Shown piece after piece: positions 45,059-54,923 of a stretch of 64,000 bases of DNA. This stretch comes from CAYZJD01 sp964483455 (GTDB lineage: Bacteria; Acidobacteriota; Terriglobia; Bryobacterales; Bryobacteraceae), in NCBI GenBank assembly GCA_964483455.1, contig CAZACK010000013.1:4136-68135 (forward strand), read 5' to 3'. The stretch's first letter is position 1; every line of letters begins with the position of its first letter. Below the pieces are notes generated by a model that was given only the letters and a program-made list of their open reading frames with translations, had not been told where the DNA came from and did not search any database. A program made the translations under genes and the position numbers.

Positions 45059-45088
45059 GGAACTCTTTTCGGCCCCGTATTCGTCTAA
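45059..45088 (+). promoter_or_regulatory. ECF sigma-type promoter
   Basis: GGAACT (45059-45064), 17-bp spacer, CGTCTAA (45082-45088). GGAAC with GTCTAA is the known pattern of RpoE-like ECF sigma factors. It sits 66 bases upstream of the 71-residue gene and points to the MoxR/Bat operon. No ECF sigma gene is in the window. Confidence 0.6.
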
Positions 45089-45154
45089 TGGAATAGAGAG
45101 ACGGTCCGAAAGGATCACTCGAGCAGGTGAGGCAACCAGCCGAGGAGGAAAGCG

Positions 45155-45370
45155 ATGGCCAACCAGAACGACAGACTGAAGCTGAGCGCGGAAATCCTGG
45201 GACTGATCGAGCGGCGGCGGCAGGAGACGGGCGATTCGTACCTCGGGAGCGACATCGAGCGCGTGGTGCTGGAGTCCGAGTGGCGCGATCTCGAGCGGGA
45301 CATCTTCGACAACCCGGGGGCGCTGGAAGCTTACCTGATCCCGATTCGCCGGCGCCAGGCGATCGGCTAG
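45155..45370 (+). CDS. Small hypothetical protein ahead of the MoxR operon
   Basis: 71 residues, charged and helical (RLKLSAEILGLIERRRQETGDSYL ...), no signal peptide. A GAGGAGGAAAG Shine-Dalgarno precedes the ATG and an ECF-like promoter lies 66 bases upstream, so expression is likely. No family recognised. It ends 39 bases before the moxR gene. Confidence 0.55.
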   Translation: MANQNDRLKLSAEILGLIERRRQETGDSYLGSDIERVVLESEWRDLERDIFDNPGALEAYLIPIRRRQAIG

Positions 45371-45397
45371 CGGCCGGGAAAGCGGATTCCCGGCTGT

Positions 45398-45403
45398 TAG
45401 AAT
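45398..45403 (+). promoter_or_regulatory. -10 box TAGAAT for the MoxR gene
   Basis: TAGAAT ends six bases before GTG 45410; the gap AGGAGC also carries a purine-rich stretch too close to the start to act as a normal Shine-Dalgarno. Confidence 0.45.
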
Positions 45404-45409
45404 AGGAGC

Positions 45410-46402
<993 letters not shown>

Positions 46403-46410
46403 GCAGCCCC

Positions 46411-47295
46411 ATGCCGCAAGCGCCGCTGGTTGACCAGGGCTTCCTCGAGAAGCTCGAACGCCTCACCCTTCACTGGCAGAAGTCCTTTCCCGGGCTTGTC
46501 GGCGGGCACAATCCGTCACGGTTCACCGGCCCGGGGCTGGAATTCCTCGATCATCGTCACTTCCACCACGGCGACGACCTGCGGGCGGTCAACTGGCGTG
46601 CGTATCTCCGTCTGGAGAAACTGTTCCTGAAGATGTTCCAGACCGAGCCGCGCATTCCGGTGCGGCTGCTGGTGGACTCGAGCGCCTCGATGACCACCGG
46701 CGCTATTCCCAAGTTCGAGTACGCCCGCAGGCTGGCGGCGGCGCTCAGCTACGTGGGCCTGGTTCGGCTGGAGACGGTGGCGATCCAGCCGTTCGCCGGC
46801 AATCTTGGCGACTGTTTCGTGTGCGGAGGCGGCCGCCACCGGTTCGCGCCCGCCGTCGAGTATCTGTCCCGTCTCGCGCCGGGCGGCGAGACGAACTACT
46901 TCCAGGTGGCGCGGGAGTTCCTTACGCGCTACTTGCAGCGCGGGCTGCTGATCATCATTTCCGACTTTCTCGACGACGCCGGCTGCGAGAAGCCTCTTCA
47001 GTATCTCGCCGATTTCGGCCACGAGCTTCTGCTGATCCACGTCTGGGCCGAGGAGGACCGCACGCCGCCGTGGACAGGCGAGTTGGACCTGGTGGACGCC
47101 GAGTCCGGCGCTCGCCTTCAGCTCCAGTTCAACCGCGACGCGGCGGCCGGCTACACGGCGGCGTTCGACGGCTTCGCCGAGACGCTTCGCTCGCTGGCGC
47201 TGCGCAACAACGGCCGCTACGCCGGCCTGTCCACGTCGCTGCCGCTCGAAGAGGCGATCTTCGGGCCGCTGGCGCACGCGCGAGGGATCGCCTGA
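46411..47295 (+). CDS. DUF58 domain protein
   Basis: 294 residues with the DUF58 core GLEFLDHRHFHHGDDLRAVNWRAYLR, followed by a vWA-like segment with RLLVDSSASMTT. Forms a conserved pair with MoxR ATPases. The stop TGA ends at the A of the next start codon (TGATG). Confidence 0.9.
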   Translation: MPQAPLVDQGFLEKLERLTLHWQKSFPGLVGGHNPSRFTGPGLEFLDHRHFHHGDDLRAVNWRAYLRLEKLFLKMFQTEPRIPVRLLVDSSASMTTGAIPKFEYARRLAAALSYVGLVRLETVAIQPFAGNLGDCFVCGGGRHRFAPAVEYLSRLAPGGETNYFQVAREFLTRYLQRGLLIIISDFLDDAGCEKPLQYLADFGHELLLIHVWAEEDRTPPWTGELDLVDAESGARLQLQFNRDAAAGYTAAFDGFAETLRSLALRNNGRYAGLSTSLPLEEAIFGPLAHARGIA

Positions 47296-49220
47296 TGTTC
47301 CTGCTGAATCTCAGCCTGGCGGAGTTTCTAGCGATTTTCGGCGCGCTGTCGTCGCTGGTGGTGGCTCTGTACTTGCTCGACCGGTCGCGCCGGCGGCAGG
47401 TGGTGGCGACGCTCCGGTTCTGGACGCCGGCGGAACAGCCGCAACAGACGCGCCGGCGAAAGCGAATCCAGCAGCCGCTCTCGCTCCTGCTCCAGCTTGC
47501 CGGCGTCGCGCTGCTTCTGCTGGCGATCGCGCAGCTTCGATTGGGAGGCCGGGATAGCGGCGCCCGCGACCACGTGCTCATCCTGGACACGTCGGCGTGG
47601 ATGCAAGCGGCGGGCCCGCGCGGCACGCTAATGGACGAGGCGAGGGCGCAGGCGCTCGGCTGGCTGCGCGCAATGCCTCCCGGCGATCGTGTGATGCTGG
47701 TTCGCGCCGATGCGCTAGCCACGCCGGTGACGGGGCTGGATGCCGACCGCAAGACCCTCGAATCGGCCATCGCCGCTTCGGAGCCAGGCGCGACGGCCCT
47801 CGACCTGCGCCAAGCCCTGGAACTGGCGGGCCGTGTCGCGGCCGGCGGCGGCGAGATCGTGCTGGCGAGCGCAGGCCGAATGCGGTCCGCCGGAGAGCAG
47901 GACGCGCCGGCCGTGCCCGCGAATCTAAGGGTTCTGCCGGTTGTGGACCGCGTGCGCAACTGCGGCCTGCGCGGCGTCGGCCTCCGGCACTCTCCGATTG
48001 AATCGGATCTCTGGGAGGCCTTCGTCTCGGTTCGGAATGACGCGGAGACGCCGCGCGAAGTGACCGTCGCGCTCTCGTTCGGCGGCGCTCCCGCGGGAGC
48101 GAAGAGGCTCCTGGTCCCCGCGGCCGCGGAGCGGAACACGACCTTCGAGTTCCGGACCCACGCCGCCGGATGGCTGGAGGCGCGGCTTCTGCCCGGCGAC
48201 TTGTTCCCCGCCGACGACCGGGCGGTTCTAGAGCTGCCGGCGCACCGCGTGCTTCGCGTCGCCGTCTACTCCGATTCGCCCGCCTGGCTGCGGCCCGTAC
48301 TGGCGGCCAATCCGAATCTTCGCGCGAGCTTCCTGGGAACTGCGCAGTACGACCCCGGGCGGGCGGACGATCTGACGATCCTCGACCGCTTCGCGCCATC
48401 CACTTTGCCGAAAGGGAACAGCATCTGGATCGAGCCGCCGGGCGGTTCGCCAGTCCGCACCCGTGCGGTTGTCGGAGACGCGGTGCTGTCGCGCTGGCGA
48501 TCGGACCATCCGCTGGCAACCGGCCTTCGCGTACAGGATCTCCGGCTTCCGGCGGCGATGGTGTTCGCTCCCGAGACCGGCGACGCGGCGGTCGCCGAGG
48601 TGGCGCAGGGGCCGGTGATTCTGGCGCGGCCAGGCCCGCCGAAAATGGCCTTCGTCGGGTTCCACCCGGCGTCGGCGGCGCTTCGCTTCGAGCTGGCGAC
48701 GCCGCTCATCTTCGCCAACATCTTTCGCTGGATGGCGCCCGACACGTTCCGGCGGTGGGAACTCAATGCCGGCGCCGCCGGCTCCGTGATCGCCCGCCTG
48801 GACGAGGAAATGGCTGCTTCGGAGGTTTCGGTGCTGGCGGAGGACGGCGCGCCGCTGCCGTTCACCCGCCAGGGCGATGCCGTGCACTTCTTCGCGGGAT
48901 CGGCGGGAACGGTCCGCGTGCGTGCCGGCGAGCGCGAGATCGTGTATTCCTTGACGCTGCCCGAGGTGGCGGCGGTGAAGTGGGAGCCGCCGGCGGGAGT
49001 CCGCCGCGGCATTCGGCCCGCCTTTCGCGCGGGACGCGCGTCGCGGGACCTGTGGCAGATGCTGGCGGTGCTCGGCGCGCTGTGCTTGCTGGCCGACTGG
49101 CAGCTGTTCGGCTCCGGGCGGGCGCGGAGGCCAGCGGTGGTACAGATGCGCCGGCGAACTCAGACCGCCGGTGAACTCTGGAAACTGCCGCTGTCTCTAT
49201 TTCGCCGGAGGGCATGGTGA
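47295..49220 (+). CDS. BatA-like membrane protein with vWA domain
   Basis: 641 residues. The N-terminal membrane segment LSLAEFLAIFGALSSLVVALYLLDRSRRRQVVATLRFW is the BatA (aerotolerance) domain, followed by a second helix near 55-75, a vWA-like domain (HVLILDTSAWMQ) and a long beta-rich region, with a final helix near 590-610. The metal site DTSAW is degenerate against DxSxS. It overlaps the next gene by 7 bases. Confidence 0.85.
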   Translation: MFLLNLSLAEFLAIFGALSSLVVALYLLDRSRRRQVVATLRFWTPAEQPQQTRRRKRIQQPLSLLLQLAGVALLLLAIAQLRLGGRDSGARDHVLILDTSAWMQAAGPRGTLMDEARAQALGWLRAMPPGDRVMLVRADALATPVTGLDADRKTLESAIAASEPGATALDLRQALELAGRVAAGGGEIVLASAGRMRSAGEQDAPAVPANLRVLPVVDRVRNCGLRGVGLRHSPIESDLWEAFVSVRNDAETPREVTVALSFGGAPAGAKRLLVPAAAERNTTFEFRTHAAGWLEARLLPGDLFPADDRAVLELPAHRVLRVAVYSDSPAWLRPVLAANPNLRASFLGTAQYDPGRADDLTILDRFAPSTLPKGNSIWIEPPGGSPVRTRAVVGDAVLSRWRSDHPLATGLRVQDLRLPAAMVFAPETGDAAVAEVAQGPVILARPGPPKMAFVGFHPASAALRFELATPLIFANIFRWMAPDTFRRWELNAGAAGSVIARLDEEMAASEVSVLAEDGAPLPFTRQGDAVHFFAGSAGTVRVRAGEREIVYSLTLPEVAAVKWEPPAGVRRGIRPAFRAGRASRDLWQMLAVLGALCLLADWQLFGSGRARRPAVVQMRRRTQTAGELWKLPLSLFRRRAW

Positions 49221-51658
49221 CGTTCGACCGCGGCTGGGTGCTGCTGCTGGCGTGGCTGCCGGTTGCGTGGGCGGCGCTGGAATGGCGGCGCTCGGGGCGG
49301 CGCGGCGCGCTCGCCCTCAAGGCGCTGTCGTTCGCGGCTGTGCTGCTGGCGCTCGCCGAGCCGCGGCTGAGCGCGCCGTCGTCGCGGATGGCGGTTTCGG
49401 TGCTCGTGGACACGTCGGCGAGCGTCTCGGAGCAGGATCTCGCCCGCGGCTCCGAGGTCGCGGGCGGCATTGAACGGGCGCGGGGACGCCACCGGGTGCG
49501 GATCATTCCGTTCGCCCGCTCTCCGCAGGGCACGGCGAAGCGGGGCACCGATATTGAGGCGGCCATCCGCGAGGGCATGGCCGGCGCCGCGGCAGGACGT
49601 ATCCCGCGGCTCGTTCTGGTTTCCGATGGGAAGGAAACCCAGGGCAGCGCGGCGCGGGCCGCCTGGCAGGCGCAGCAGCTCGGCATCCCCATCGACACGT
49701 TCCTGCTGCGCGGCCGGCCGAAGCCCGACCTCCGGCTGGAATCGGTCGGCCTGCCGACGCTGGCGTTCACCGGCGAGCGGTTCCCGCTGGACCTGGCCAT
49801 CCAATCCCCGCGCCGCACGGCGGCGGTGGTGGAGACGTCCGCCGAAGGGAAAGTGCTCGGCAGGAGCGACGTGATGCTCGAGCGCGGCCTGAACCAGCTT
49901 CGCGTCGGCGCCAGCCTTTCGGCGACCGGCGCCATCGACCTGTCGGGGGCGGTGCGCGCCGAGGGTTTGGGCGAAGTGCGATTCGCGCAGGTGCTGTCGC
50001 TGCGCCGGCCGCGGGTGCTGTTCCTTGCGCTCGATCCGCCGGGATCGGAAGAGCATCTCTTCCGGGCGCTGCGCGAGGCGCAGTTCGAAGTGCAGCGCGC
50101 AGCGGAACTGCCGGGCGAGGACCTTGGCTCCTTCCAGATTATCGTGCTCAACAACTGGAACCTGGAGGCGGCTTTGACTCCCGCCGCGAAGAGCCGGCTG
50201 GAGGATTTCCTCCGGCAGGGCGGCGGGCTGCTGGTGATCGGCGGAGAGCGGAACGTGTACATCGAGCGGAAGGACAAGCGGGAGGACCCGCTGGAGCGCG
50301 CGCTGCCGGCGAAGCTCGCGCCGCCGCGGTCGCCGGAGGGCACGCTGGTGACGCTGATCGTCGACAAGTCCTCCTCGATGGAAGGCCGGAAGATGGACCT
50401 GGCGCGCCTGGCGGCGATCGGGGTGATCGAGAACTTGCGCCCGATCGATTTGGTCGGCGTGCTGATCTTCGACAACTCCTTCCAGTGGGCGGTGCCGATT
50501 CGCAAGGCGGAGGACCGGACGCACATCAAGCGGCTGGTTTCCGGCATTACACCGGATGGGGGCACGCAGATCGCGCCGGCGCTCGCCGAGGCCTACCGGC
50601 GCACCGTCCAGCACGGCGCCACCTACCGCCACATCGTGCTGCTCACCGACGGCATCTCGGAGGAAGGCGACAGCATGGCGGTGGCCCAGGACGCGGCGCG
50701 CAACCGGGTCACCATCTCGACGGTGGGCCTGGGCCAGGACGTCAATCGCGCGTATCTGGAGAGAATCGCGCTGGCCGCGAAAGGGAAGGCGTACTTTCTG
50801 ACCGACCCTTCCGGGCTGGAGCAGATCCTGCTGCGCGACGTGATGGAGCACACCGGGACGACGGCGGTGGAGAAGCCGGTGCGGCCGGTGGTGATGCACG
50901 CCGCCGAGATTCTGGAGGGGGTGGGGATGGAGACGGCGCCGCCGCTGGCGGGCTATGTGCGGTTCATCGCCAAGCCGAGCGCCGACACGATTCTCAGCAT
51001 CGACCGGACGGACCCGCTGCTGGCGCGGTGGCAGTACGGTTTAGGCCGCGCCGCCGTGTTCACCTCCGACGCGAAGAGCCGGTGGGCTTCCGAGTGGGTC
51101 GGGTGGAAGGGATTCGACCGGTTCTGGGGGAACGTCTTCCGCGACCTGCTGCCGCACTCGCAGGCGGGGGAGGCGTCGGCGGAATTCGACAGCGCCAACC
51201 AGGAGATTGTGGTGAACTACCGGCTGGCGCGGGAGGCCGAGGCGCCGGAGCGGATTCCCGACATCTTCGTGCTCGGGCCGGAAGGATTCCGCCGCCCGGT
51301 CCCGATCGCCAAGGTGGCTGAGGGGGCGTGGCGGGGGCGGGTACGGGTCGGCGCACTTCAGGGTCTGTTTCGCATCCGGCCGCTGGAGGAATCGCGCTGG
51401 TTTCCCGAGGTCGGGCTGTACCGCCAGGAGCAGGAGTTGAGCGATTACGGCTCGGATGAGGCCGCGCTGCGGCGGATCTCGGAGTTCACCGGCGGACGAT
51501 TCGAACCCGCCTTGAGCCAGGTGTTCGACCCCGGCGGGCGGAGCATTCCGACCACGCTGCGGCTGTGGCCGGGACTGCTGGCGGCGGCCATTGCGTTGAA
51601 CCTGGTGGAGTTGCTGCTGCGGAAGTGGAAGGGGGTCTTGGAGACCTTGCGGAAGTAG
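49214..51658 (+). CDS. Large membrane protein with two vWA-like regions and a glutamine-amidotransferase-like domain
   Basis: 814 residues. Two N-terminal helices (about 8-20 and 30-48), a vWA-like domain with VLVDTSASVS and LVLVSDGKE, then a class I GATase-like segment (FQIIVLNNWN ... GGGLLVIGGERN), a second vWA with a full MIDAS (LIVDKSSSMEG, TPDGGT, LLTDGIS), and a C-terminal helix near 785-805. This composite architecture is found next to MoxR/DUF58 in several phyla; the function is unknown, presumably envelope-related. Confidence 0.85.
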   Translation: MVTFDRGWVLLLAWLPVAWAALEWRRSGRRGALALKALSFAAVLLALAEPRLSAPSSRMAVSVLVDTSASVSEQDLARGSEVAGGIERARGRHRVRIIPFARSPQGTAKRGTDIEAAIREGMAGAAAGRIPRLVLVSDGKETQGSAARAAWQAQQLGIPIDTFLLRGRPKPDLRLESVGLPTLAFTGERFPLDLAIQSPRRTAAVVETSAEGKVLGRSDVMLERGLNQLRVGASLSATGAIDLSGAVRAEGLGEVRFAQVLSLRRPRVLFLALDPPGSEEHLFRALREAQFEVQRAAELPGEDLGSFQIIVLNNWNLEAALTPAAKSRLEDFLRQGGGLLVIGGERNVYIERKDKREDPLERALPAKLAPPRSPEGTLVTLIVDKSSSMEGRKMDLARLAAIGVIENLRPIDLVGVLIFDNSFQWAVPIRKAEDRTHIKRLVSGITPDGGTQIAPALAEAYRRTVQHGATYRHIVLLTDGISEEGDSMAVAQDAARNRVTISTVGLGQDVNRAYLERIALAAKGKAYFLTDPSGLEQILLRDVMEHTGTTAVEKPVRPVVMHAAEILEGVGMETAPPLAGYVRFIAKPSADTILSIDRTDPLLARWQYGLGRAAVFTSDAKSRWASEWVGWKGFDRFWGNVFRDLLPHSQAGEASAEFDSANQEIVVNYRLAREAEAPERIPDIFVLGPEGFRRPVPIAKVAEGAWRGRVRVGALQGLFRIRPLEESRWFPEVGLYRQEQELSDYGSDEAALRRISEFTGGRFEPALSQVFDPGGRSIPTTLRLWPGLLAAAIALNLVELLLRKWKGVLETLRK

Positions 51659-51740
51659 GGCAGCCGGAACAGGACCGGGTGGCGGAAACAGCGTGTGTGC
51701 ATGTTTTTTCGCCGACTCCCTGCGGCGACGCGATACGGTA

Positions 51741-52161
51741 GACGGACCGGCCCGTCAGGCCGAACTAGGCGGCGGCCGCGAGCATGTGACGGTCGCCGGT
51801 CCACGTCGCGTTCTCCGATATGGAGCGCCGTCGTCAGATGCACGGCGTCCGCAGTACGGATGAAGAGATCCCGCGGAGCGGAAAGCATCAGCGCACTGGT
51901 TCTTCGCAACAGAGCTTCGGTGGCGGGAACGAGGTTCCACAATCCGGCCTCTCTATGCGCGGAGAAATGCGAGGACAGGTCGCGCGCGTCGTCGCGCGAC
52001 AATGCGCCTTCACGCGGGCGGCGATGCAGCAAGGAGTGGAACTCAACCAAGGCCCACAGCGAAGAATGGACGACTTCCGCTGTTCGGACAAGCTCGCGAA
52101 CCTGAGGAGAGTCAGGCTCATTGAGGTAGAACTTCGCAATATAAGACGTGTCGAGATACAC
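51741..52161 (-). pseudogene. VapC-like PIN toxin, frameshifted and with a nonsense codon
   Basis: The N-terminal PIN domain is intact: MYLDTSYIAKFYLNE with the first Asp, SSLWALVEFHSLLHRR with Glu, and RTADAVHLTTALHIGE with the third Asp. After GE the frame drifts; one base shift restores ATWTGDRHMLAAAA, the expected last motif, which then meets a TAG (complement of 51765-51767) before FGLTGRSV. Two separate lesions make a sequencing artefact unlikely. Confidence 0.75.
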
Positions 52162-52166
52162 GACGG

Positions 52167-52402
52167 CTAGCGGCTGCGATCTTCTTCCAGGATCTTCGTG
52201 CTGTCACTGACTTGCGGCATGCGTGCCCAGATTCTGCTCATGGAGGAGAATATCCGCGCTTTCCTGCCACCCGCCATGCGCGCCGGAGCGGTGAGGGGAC
52301 GCAACTCCGCGACCGGCTCGCCGCGGCGTTCAATCACGATGATGCCGAACTCTGACGCGGCGCAAGCACCAACCGGATGCGCGACATGAAGGTGCCAACC
52401 AT
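52167..52402 (-). pseudogene. PHD-type antitoxin, frameshifted
   Basis: From ATG 52402 the frame reads MVGTFMSRIRLVLA, like the start of Phd antitoxins, and then loses homology. The rest, ASEFGIIVIERRGEPVAELRPL followed by a helical tail to the TAG at 52167, is in another frame. The ITRRGKPVA-type motif is preserved as IERRGEPVA. It sits 5 bases ahead of the broken vapC-like gene, so the whole pair is dead. Confidence 0.6.
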
Positions 52403-52510
52403 GGCCTCGCCCGGACGCTTGGTTGCGACGAGCGCATTCTCGCTCTCCAGGCCGCGCCACATGGGAGGCGAAGTGATTCTACGCCGACAATACTCTGTCG
52501 CGCGGACGCC

Positions 52511-53224
52511 TCAGCGAGACAGTTGCTTCAGCAGTTGCCTGGCCTCTTTCAGGCGCTCGAAGCTTCGCTCCGCTTCGCGGAATTCCCTCGTGTGGACGCG
52601 GCGGCGGCCGTGGGAATGCTCGGCCGGATAGCGCAGGTGGAGCATCTCGTGGAAGAGAACGTACTCGAGGGCGAGGCGCGGCGCTTCGCCGTCATCCAGA
52701 ATCCGGCTGATGATGATCGCATTGTGGGATGGATCGAAATGGCCGAGGATGCTTCGCGACGGGGTCCTGCTCCAGCCGAGGTTTGGCCGGGCCATGAGGC
52801 CGTGGAAGTAACGCAGGTTCAGCTCCTCGAAGACCGCCTCCAGATTATGGTGAGTCCCCTGCGTTCCCGACAGGAATTTGCGGCCGCGAATTTGACGGAC
52901 GAGATGCAAGCTCCGGCGCATGTCCTTGCGGTTCAGGTAGAGGCGGTAGCGGTGGCTGTAGAGCTTCGGGACCGGCCGGCGGAAGAGCTTCGACAGGAGG
53001 ATGTAGGCCAGCGCTTCCAGCACCGGCGCCGGCGCGCCCTCAAGCACGTCGGCCATCCGCACGCGCAGCAGGCCACTGTCGAGCCGGGCGAAGCTGTTGG
53101 CATTGGCGAAGCGACAGAACTCCACCCGCACCTCGGGGGCCGGCGTCCGCGGCCGAAGCTGCCGAAACACGCGGATATAGATTTGTTCGGGAGTCTCGAA
53201 GAGCAACGCGCTCTCGACTTGCAT
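52511..53224 (-). CDS. SprT-like zinc metallopeptidase
   Basis: 237 residues. Zinc motif HEMLH in LEYVLFHEMLHLRYP, a third ligand region HSHGRRRVHTREFREAERSF, and NLRYFHGLMARPNLGWS before it, as in the SprT/Spartan-like family. SprT proteins cut DNA-protein crosslinks in eukaryotes; bacterial role is unclear. ATG 53224 is chosen because TACATT ends eight bases upstream. Its 5' end abuts the divergent fabH. Confidence 0.83.
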   Translation of the reverse strand: MQVESALLFETPEQIYIRVFRQLRPRTPAPEVRVEFCRFANANSFARLDSGLLRVRMADVLEGAPAPVLEALAYILLSKLFRRPVPKLYSHRYRLYLNRKDMRRSLHLVRQIRGRKFLSGTQGTHHNLEAVFEELNLRYFHGLMARPNLGWSRTPSRSILGHFDPSHNAIIISRILDDGEAPRLALEYVLFHEMLHLRYPAEHSHGRRRVHTREFREAERSFERLKEARQLLKQLSR

Positions 53225-53232
53225 GCATCCCG

Positions 53233-53242
53233 AATGTAACAT
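53233..53242. promoter_or_regulatory. Overlapping divergent -10 boxes, SprT-like/fabH
   Basis: Minus-strand TACATT (complement of 53233-53238) ends 8 bases before the SprT-like ATG. Plus-strand TAACAT (53237-53242) ends 7 bases before GTG 53250. The boxes overlap by two bases, so only one polymerase could use the site at a time. Confidence 0.45.
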
Positions 53243-53249
53243 AGACAGA

Positions 53250-54281
53250 GTGCCATCGATTTCCCCTTTTCCTTCGGGCGCTGAGGGCCTGCGGACGCCC
53301 AAGATCAGCGCCCTCGGATGCTACGTCCCGCCGCGCGTGCTGACCAACCAGGACCTGGAGAAGATTGTCGACACCGATGACCAGTGGATCCTGGAGAGGA
53401 CCGGCATCTCCGAGCGCCATATCGCCGATCCGGACGCAGCGACTTCGGACCTGGCGCTGGAGGCGGCCAAGGAAACGCTGACCCAGCGGGGAATCGACGC
53501 CGGCGAACTGGACGCGATCCTGGTGTGCACGGTGACCCCCGACATGTTGTTCCCCTCGACGGCCTGTATCGTCCAGGACCGCCTGGGCGCGAAGAAGTGC
53601 TGGGGATTCGACATCGTCGCCGCCTGTTCGGGATTTCTCTACGGGCTGACCACCGGGGCGCACCTGGTCGCCGGCGGCACGCACCGGAAGGTGTTGGTGA
53701 TCGGCGCCGACACCATGTCCAGGATTATCGACTACTCGGACCGCGCCACCTGCGTGCTGTTCGGCGATGGCGCGGGGGCGTTCCTGGTGGAACCCGCGGA
53801 GGAGGAGGACGGGGCCGGCTGGATCGATTTCATCAACGACATCGACGGCTCGGGCGGGCAGTACCTTTACATGCCCGCCGGGGGCAGCCGCCTGCCGGCG
53901 TCGATGGAGACGGTGCAACACAAGATGCACTTTGTCCACCAGGACGGCCAGCAGGTGTTCAAATACGCCGTCCGCCGCATGTACGAGGTGTGCCGCGATC
54001 TCCTGACGAGGAACAACCTGACGGCCAAGGACGTGGCGTGCCTGATCCCGCACCAGGCCAATCGCCGGATCATCACGGCGACAGCCGACCGGCTCGGACT
54101 GGATGGCAGCCAGGTGATCATCAACATCGACCGGTATGGAAACACCACCGCCGGCACGATCCCGCTCGCAACCCGAGACGCGGTCGCCCAAGGCAAGCTG
54201 AAGAAAGGCGACATCGTTCTGTTCGCCGCGGTTGGGGCCGGCTACACGGTGGGCGCGAGCCTGTGGCGGTGGGCGTATTAG
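53250..54281 (+). CDS. fabH: Beta-ketoacyl-ACP synthase III FabH
   Basis: 343 residues. Starts type II fatty acid synthesis by condensing acetyl-CoA with malonyl-ACP. Catalytic Cys in AACSGFLYG, His in IPHQAN and Asn in YGNTTAGT are all present; WILERTGISERHI and AVGAGYTVGA are further family marks. GTG 53250 is chosen from the -10 position; ATG 53223 would overlap the divergent start. It stands apart from other fab genes. Confidence 0.93.
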   Translation: MPSISPFPSGAEGLRTPKISALGCYVPPRVLTNQDLEKIVDTDDQWILERTGISERHIADPDAATSDLALEAAKETLTQRGIDAGELDAILVCTVTPDMLFPSTACIVQDRLGAKKCWGFDIVAACSGFLYGLTTGAHLVAGGTHRKVLVIGADTMSRIIDYSDRATCVLFGDGAGAFLVEPAEEEDGAGWIDFINDIDGSGGQYLYMPAGGSRLPASMETVQHKMHFVHQDGQQVFKYAVRRMYEVCRDLLTRNNLTAKDVACLIPHQANRRIITATADRLGLDGSQVIINIDRYGNTTAGTIPLATRDAVAQGKLKKGDIVLFAAVGAGYTVGASLWRWAY

Positions 54282-54285
54282 GCGG

Positions 54286-54341
54286 CGGTTGTTTGCTTGC
54301 TCGGTTGTTCGGTTGTTTGGTTGTTCGGTTGTTTGGTTGTT
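54286..54341 (+). repeat. Octamer tandem repeat (C/T)GGTTGTT x7
   Basis: Seven 8-bp units in exact phase directly after the fabH stop: CGGTTGTT, TGCTTGCT, then CGGTTGTT twice, TGGTTGTT, CGGTTGTT, TGGTTGTT. Only the second unit deviates strongly. The complement unit AACAACCA recurs before tnaA. Confidence 0.85.
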
Positions 54342-54369
54342 TCGGTTGGGAGGTTAGCCGGTTATCCGG

Positions 54370-54756
54370 TTATGCAGCCGGGTCGTATAACACAGCGCTG
54401 TACTTGCCACCCTTCAGGGTCTTCTCGATCTCGGGCCAGGCCTTCTGGTGGTCGGCAGACTTCACCCAGGCTTGCCGCTGCTCCTCGCTCTGGAACCGGA
54501 TGAGCAGCCGGAAGTGACCGGCGGGGGCGGCGCCCGCCACCACGCTCCGCATCTTGAGCAGTCTCGTGCCATTGAATCCGGGTTGTTTGCGGATCGCGGG
54601 GCGGAATACCTTCTGGAAGTTATTAATCAATTCCTGCTCGCGCGCCGGGTCCACATCCAGGTCCACATGCAATTGAATCGGACCCGCAGGCGCAGCGGGC
54701 AGCACGCCGGCCGAGCCGATGGCCGCCAGCGTCTTCAAGACCGTTCTTCGGTGCAT
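54370..54756 (-). CDS. Exported antibiotic-biosynthesis-monooxygenase-like (ABM) protein
   Basis: 128 residues. Signal sequence with Arg-Arg (MHRRTVLKTLAAIGSAGVLPAAPA), then a small ferredoxin-like fold: LHVDLDVDPAREQELINNFQKVFRPAIRK and FRLLIRFQSEEQRQAWVKS, as in the ABM/dimeric alpha-beta barrel families. TACAAT ends 7 bases before the ATG. Enzymatic role not established. Confidence 0.72.
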   Translation of the reverse strand: MHRRTVLKTLAAIGSAGVLPAAPAGPIQLHVDLDVDPAREQELINNFQKVFRPAIRKQPGFNGTRLLKMRSVVAGAAPAGHFRLLIRFQSEEQRQAWVKSADHQKAWPEIEKTLKGGKYSAVLYDPAA

Positions 54757-54763
54757 GGGGAAG

Positions 54764-54769
54764 ATTGTA
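54764..54769 (-). promoter_or_regulatory. -10 box TACAAT for the ABM-like gene
   Basis: Complement of 54764-54769 reads TACAAT and ends 7 bases before the ATG. No -35 recognised. Confidence 0.45.
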
Positions 54770-54923
54770 TCGCATCGTCTTGGGGTACCAGCCGCCGAGA
54801 CTTCCGCTCGCGGATCCATCCCCGGAGGTCTCGACACGGCGGGCCGGAAGGCCGCGCCACGTTCGCCGGCCTGGCGGGCGCCTGGTTCGCTAAGCTGGAA
54901 GCTGGCCGCCGACCGCTTGAGTC

